Position numbers and translations under genes: made by a program. Below the pieces are notes generated by a model that was not told the origin of the DNA, searched no databases, and saw only the letters and a list, made by a program, of their open reading frames with translations. Source: Paenibacillus sp. PL2-23 (GTDB lineage Bacteria; Bacillota; Bacilli; Paenibacillales; Paenibacillaceae). Taken from it: a stretch of 64,000 bases of DNA. Shown here in pieces: positions 60,418 to 64,000 of the stretch (positions are counted from its first letter, which is position 1; every line of letters starts with the position of its first letter). Where the stretch lies: assembly GCF_040834005.1 (NCBI RefSeq), contig NZ_CP162129.1, positions 1,159,501 to 1,223,500 of the forward strand. The letters run 5' to 3'.

Positions 60418-61320
60418 TTAATCAGCTTGAGCAGCGTGATCATCGGGCTCGCCTGTCGCATCTGCTGCTTTTGCCGCGCCCGGGGACAGCCCCTCGCCTT
60501 CCTCAGCTTCCGTGCCTTCCGCGCCTTCCTTCCGCTTGCTTCGCGGCTTTATTGCAGGAACCGGCTTCGTGCTTTGCTTGGCCAGCTCGGTCTGGAAATA
60601 GTCTCTCAGCTCCGCCGCCTTGCGGGGATCGTCGAGCTTCACCTTGTCCTTCAGCACATGCTCGACGAACGCTTCCCAGGTCGCTTCGAGCTTCTGGGCG
60701 CGCAGCAGCCGAATGGCGTTCTTCACAAGCCGGCGCTCCTTGGCGTTCGTGAATTGATCCTTGTAATGCGTCACGTAGCTGAAGTCGAGCGAGGCGTATA
60801 CGCTCCGGAAGATGTCGGCGGTCATACGGGCATCGTCCAGCGCGCGGTGCGCGGAGCCCTCCGAGGATAAGCCAAGCTCCGTCAAAGCGGCCTCCACGCT
60901 GACGTCATTGCTTAGTCCGCGAACACGCAGGAAGCCCTTCAGCAGATCGAAGCAAGGAATGGCGAGCCAATACGCGTCGTCGAGCTTGTGCATGCGCGTA
61001 TCCAATACGATCCGCTTCAGATCCTCGCCGCCCCAGGTGATGAGCATCGGCTGCTGGCTTCTTCCGAGCCAGGCGAGAAATTCACGAATGACCTTCGGGA
61101 AGCTGGCGGCGGAGTCGATGGATGCCTGCGGAATGCCTGTTTTTTTCTGAATAAAAGAGTTCAGCTTGGCGAAGTAGACCGGCTTAATAAAGTCGGTAAA
61201 CTCGTCAATCACATTTAAGTTCGCGTCCAGACGCACCGCGCCGATCTCGATGACCTCCATCGGCAGCTCGCTGGCGAATTTCCGGCCGTTGAATTCAATA
61301 TCTAATACAATGTAGTCCAA
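60418..61320 (-). CDS. DnaQ-like 3'-5' exonuclease (KapD-like) with a low-complexity C-terminal extension
   Basis: 300 aa. DEDDh exonuclease domain in the first 175 residues: Asp7 and Glu9 in VLDIEFNG, Asp in WGGEDLKRIVLDTR, His and Asp in AHRALDDARMTADIF. KapD relatives are about 200 aa; here about 60 residues of helical linker and a basic then acidic, Ala/Glu/Gly-rich tail (KPRSKRKEGAEGTEAEEGEG) are added. It degrades nucleic acid from 3' ends; in Bacillus KapD is tied to the KinA/sporulation pathway. Confidence 0.85.
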   Translation of the reverse strand: MDYIVLDIEFNGRKFASELPMEVIEIGAVRLDANLNVIDEFTDFIKPVYFAKLNSFIQKKTGIPQASIDSAASFPKVIREFLAWLGRSQQPMLITWGGEDLKRIVLDTRMHKLDDAYWLAIPCFDLLKGFLRVRGLSNDVSVEAALTELGLSSEGSAHRALDDARMTADIFRSVYASLDFSYVTHYKDQFTNAKERRLVKNAIRLLRAQKLEATWEAFVEHVLKDKVKLDDPRKAAELRDYFQTELAKQSTKPVPAIKPRSKRKEGAEGTEAEEGEGLSPGAAKAADATGEPDDHAAQAD

Positions 61321-61494
61321 GTGGATAACCTCCGATTTTAAGCTCGCACCCTTTATTTTACCACATTAGAATGAATAAGCTATCCAAGCAGTCGGATTCC
61401 TTCGGCTAAGTCGTAGGCCGAGCGGTTGTCAGATGGGCGGCGGGGGTTTACAATGTTCTTTTTGCAGCAGCTATTAGGGAAGGGAGCACTATCA

Positions 61495-62705
61495 TTGAAC
61501 AGTCATTCACAGTCTTCGGCATCCGTATCTCGTTCGCGAAGGTTGACTATCGCCGCTATATTAGGAGCGTTGTCGGCGATCGGGCCGCTTAGCATTGATA
61601 TGTATTTGCCTGCCCTGCCAGCGCTTGGAGAAGCTTTTGGAGCACCCGATGCCGTCGCCCAGCTCAGCTTAACCGCCTGTCTGCTTGGCATAGCGATGGG
61701 CCAATTGGTTATGGGACCGATCAGCGACGTCAGAGGCAGACGGGCGCCGCTGCTGCTCGGCATCTCGCTGTATGCAATCGTATCGCTGCTATGCGCAGCG
61801 GCGCCATCTATAGAGGCGTTTATCGCGCTTCGATTTGTTCAGGGCTTTGCCGGAGCCGCCGGCATTGTGATTGCAAGGGCAAGCGTTCGGGATCTGTATG
61901 CCGGTCCGGAGCTAACCCGTTTTTTTGCGCTGCTGATGCTTATTAACGGAGCGGCTCCAATCTCGCGCCTGTGATGGGGGCGGAAATATTAGCTTTTACC
62001 TCCTGGAGGGGCGTATTCGGAGTGCTTGGCGTATCTGGGCTGCTTATGCTGGCGGCTGTCTATTACGGCTTGGAGGAGACGCTGCCCCAGCCTAAACGGT
62101 CTGCAGGCGGCTTGCGAAATACGCTGGACACCTTCAGGGAGCTGCTGGGCCATTCGGCGTTTATGGGCTATGCCTTGACGCAAGGGCTCATTATGGCGGC
62201 GATGTTCGCGTATATATCGGGCTCGTCGTTCGTCCTGCAGGAGGTCTATGGCGTGTCGCCTAGAGAGTACGCCATGGTGTTCGCGCTGAATGGTGCAGGC
62301 ATTATCGTCGCAAGCCAAATGGCTGGCAGGCTCGCCGGCAGAGTGGACGCTCGGGCCATGCTTGGAGCAGGTCTCAGCATTTCGCTTGCAGGCGCGCTGC
62401 TGCTTCTCCTCACCCTTGTGGCAGGTGGAGGGCTCGCGGGTATTATTCCGGCGTTTTTCCTCGTTGTGTCCAGCGTGGGCATCATTTCGACGACAACGGC
62501 CTCGCTCGCGCTTCAGGAGCAAGGGCAGCGGGCGGGAAGCGCGTCCGCTCTGCTCGGCATGCTGTCCTTCATCTTCGGGGGAGCGGCTGCGCCTCTGGTG
62601 GGGCTCGGCGGCGAAGGATCGGCCATGCCGCTTGCCATTGTTATTCTGTTGCTTTCTGCTGGTGCGTCGTGCTGCTTTGCGGTTCTCACGAGAAGAAGAA
62701 CGTGA
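61495..62705 (+). pseudogene. Bcr/CflA-family MFS drug exporter with a frameshift
   Basis: Two frames cover a 12-helix transporter. The first ends ...LLMLINGAAPISRL-stop; the second resumes VMGAEILAFTSWRGVFGVLG. Adding one C near 61960-61963 restores the family sequence NGAAPILAPVMGAEILAFTSWRG. Start is likely the TTG at 61495, eight bases after GGAAGGGAG. Marks of the family: GPLSIDMYLPALPALGEAF, MGPISDVRGRR. A one-base deletion is either a real inactivation or a sequencing error. Confidence 0.88.
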
Positions 62706-62767
62706 CGGTGACGGCAACCACTCCGTTTGTTAATATAGCAATAGATGAACGTAAGGGAGCGATTAGA

Positions 62768-63079
62768 ATGGTTAACCAGAATAGCGAGTGGATTTTGCAT
62801 TCCGTCATATTTACATTGAAGCATGAGAAGGGTTCCGAGCAAGAGAGGGTGTTTCTGGAAGATGGGGAGCGGATCCTGACCTCGATTCCAGTAGTCCGCA
62901 ACTTCAAGGTATACCGTCAGGTCAGCGTCAAAAACGATTTTCACTTCGGTTTTGTGATGGAGTTTGAGAACCAGCAGGATTACGACGCTTATAACGATCA
63001 TCCCCTGCATGAGCAGTTTGTGAACGAACGGTGGCTAAAGGAAGTCGAGAGGTTCCTCGAGATCGACTATAAGCGCTAA
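62768..63079 (+). CDS. Dabb-family (stress-responsive alpha/beta barrel) protein
   Basis: 103 aa from the ATG at 62768, eight bases after AAGGGAG. ILHSVIFTLKHEKGSEQERVFLEDGERILTSIPVVRNFKVYRQVS, then GFVMEFENQQDYDAYNDHPLHEQFV: the His/Val start strand and YNDHPLH signature of Dabb proteins. Function unknown. It is the second Dabb gene of the window, unlike the one at 39070 in sequence. Confidence 0.85.
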   Translation: MVNQNSEWILHSVIFTLKHEKGSEQERVFLEDGERILTSIPVVRNFKVYRQVSVKNDFHFGFVMEFENQQDYDAYNDHPLHEQFVNERWLKEVERFLEIDYKR

Positions 63080-63085
63080 GATATA

Positions 63086-63142
63086 TTGCTGGCTGCGCCA
63101 AAAAGGGCTATAATGGGCGCTAGGAATGCGAACGAATTCGCA
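63086..63142 (+). promoter_or_regulatory. Promoter and operator candidate of the KDPG aldolase gene
   Basis: TTGCTG (63086-63091), 17-bp spacer, TATAAT (63109-63114). A palindrome TGCGAACGAATTCGCA (63127-63142) follows at about +7 to +22, a repressor position. Two copies of AAAGTCACCA (63156-63176) lie between it and the ribosome site. Confidence 0.6.
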
Positions 63143-63196
63143 CAAAGACGCACCTAAAGTCACCAAAAGTCACCAAAAGGGAAGAGGGACGGTTGA

Positions 63197-63865
63197 ATGA
63201 AGAAGCTTAGAGTGTTGCAGCAGTTGTCTGAGGCAGGAGTCGTTGCGGTGCTTCGCGCGGACTCTCCGGAGGAAGTGGCGGAGATGGCAAGACGCGCCAT
63301 CAAAGGCGGGATCAAAGCCATTGAGATTACAATGACCGTACCGTTCGCTTTGAAAGCGATTGAAGAGCTGTCCAAGGAATATTCCTGCGACGCAGCCAAG
63401 GACGCGGACAACTACGCTATTATTGGCGTAGGCACCGTTCTGGATCCGGAGACGGCTCGCGCGGCAATTCTTGCGGGGGCGGAATATGTGGTTGCGCCGG
63501 CGCTTAATCCCGACACGATCAGACTTTGTAACCGCTATGCGGTGCCGGTTATGCCGGGCACGATGACCATTGCGGAAATTCAGAGCGCGTTGGAGCTGGG
63601 CGTGGACGTTGTGAAGCTGTTCCCAGGCAATCTGTATTCGCCTAGCGTGATTCCTTCGATTAAAGGACCACTGCCTCAGGCGAATATTATGCCGACGGGC
63701 GGCGTGTCGCTGGACAACCTGAAGGACTGGATCAAAGCTGGCGCAGTGGCTGTTGGCATCGGCTCCGACCTTACCAAGGACGCTGTGAAGACGGGAGACT
63801 TCTCCTTGATCGAGCAGAAAGCTGCAGCGTATATCGCGGCTTACCGCGAAGCCAAGGGACAATAG
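63197..63865 (+). CDS. eda: 2-keto-3-deoxy-6-phosphogluconate / 4-hydroxy-2-oxoglutarate aldolase
   Basis: 222 aa class-I aldolase, TIM barrel. Glu43 in AIEITMTV and Schiff-base Lys140 in VVKLFPGN; phosphate loop MPTGGVSLDN. It cleaves KDPG to pyruvate and glyceraldehyde 3-phosphate in hexuronate or Entner-Doudoroff breakdown. No kdgK or hexuronate gene is adjacent. GGGAAGAGGGACGG lies before the ATG; a promoter and palindromic operator lie 60-110 bp upstream. Confidence 0.93.
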   Translation: MKKLRVLQQLSEAGVVAVLRADSPEEVAEMARRAIKGGIKAIEITMTVPFALKAIEELSKEYSCDAAKDADNYAIIGVGTVLDPETARAAILAGAEYVVAPALNPDTIRLCNRYAVPVMPGTMTIAEIQSALELGVDVVKLFPGNLYSPSVIPSIKGPLPQANIMPTGGVSLDNLKDWIKAGAVAVGIGSDLTKDAVKTGDFSLIEQKAAAYIAAYREAKGQ

Positions 63866-63890
63866 GATCAGCCTCGCAAGGAAAGAGGGG

Positions 63891-63928
63891 AGACGCCTTT
63901 AAGCGGCATACGCTTTTAGGCGTCTTTG
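63891..63928 (+). terminator. Terminator of eda
   Basis: AGACGCCT..AAGCG-GCATA-CGCTT..AGGCGTCT then TT. 26 bp after the stop. Confidence 0.8.
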
Positions 63929-64000
63929 CCGATTATGAAGGTGCAGGCTCTAAGCCCAGGGAAGTGCTGGTTGCGGCTTGCTTCTGGGCGTGATTAGCGT

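Overview
The window looks like chromosome of a Gram-positive endospore former of the Paenibacillus type. The evidence is two GerA-type germinant receptor operons, a Tlp spore protein, a SpoVB-like flippase, lipoteichoic acid synthase, a YesM/YesN two-component pair beside an LplABC-type sugar transporter, TTG/GTG starts behind strong GGAGG ribosome sites, and a GC-rich base composition. I saw no rRNA, tRNA, CRISPR array or prophage.

Layout. 0.1-3.7 kb: three-gene operon of a membrane protein, a solute-binding/VWA fusion and a TelA-family protein. 4.0-9.3 kb: a damaged stretch with a 3'-truncated IS3 element, an intact TlpA-like/DUF2809 pair, a threonine aldolase gene split by a TnpB element with its omega RNA, and a 5'-truncated YdhG-like gene. 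9.4-11.2 kb: glnK-amtB behind a GlnR/TnrA-type box. 11.8-13.7 kb: a 51-bp tandem repeat array interrupted by an IS256-family element. 13.9-19.6 kb: a WsfD-like membrane protein and germination operon 1 (gerA-gerC-small ORF-gerB). 19.7-40.5 kb: ordinary metabolic and envelope genes: esterase and GPH symporter, MFS exporter, YjzC-like protein, Tlp, acyltransferase, FAD oxidoreductase, ExoA, DUF4190 protein, a heterodimeric ABC exporter, SpoVB, LtaS, aldehyde dehydrogenase, a Dabb protein and a PAS-GGDEF cyclase.

40.7-48.0 kb: a sugar-uptake regulon (sensor kinase, AraC-type regulator, binding lipoprotein, two permeases). A 19-bp motif stands exactly 48 bp upstream of the -10 box both before the kinase and before the binding protein, so it is the likely regulator site. 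48.0-51.8 kb: two further repeat arrays (102 bp, which is a dimer of 51, and 51 bp). An intact IS3 element sits inside the first, and an AT-rich gene with a PD-(D/E)XK-like nuclease core lies between the two. 51.8-60.3 kb: arginine/proline catabolism (rocD, rocF, putB) running directly into germination operon 2, which carries two tandem gerB genes. 60.4-63.9 kb: a DnaQ-like exonuclease, a frameshifted Bcr/CflA transporter, a second Dabb protein and KDPG aldolase.

Most notable: (i) all repeat arrays share a 51-bp period and two are insertion-sequence landing sites; (ii) the nuclease-like gene flanked by arrays has an intrinsic terminator in its leader; (iii) a TnpB element whose omega-RNA guide would match the empty site it occupies; (iv) shared operator-like motifs (the sugar-regulon site, and GAATAC-N6-GTATTC before rocD and spoVB); (v) the roc/put/ger gene run with duplicated gerB.
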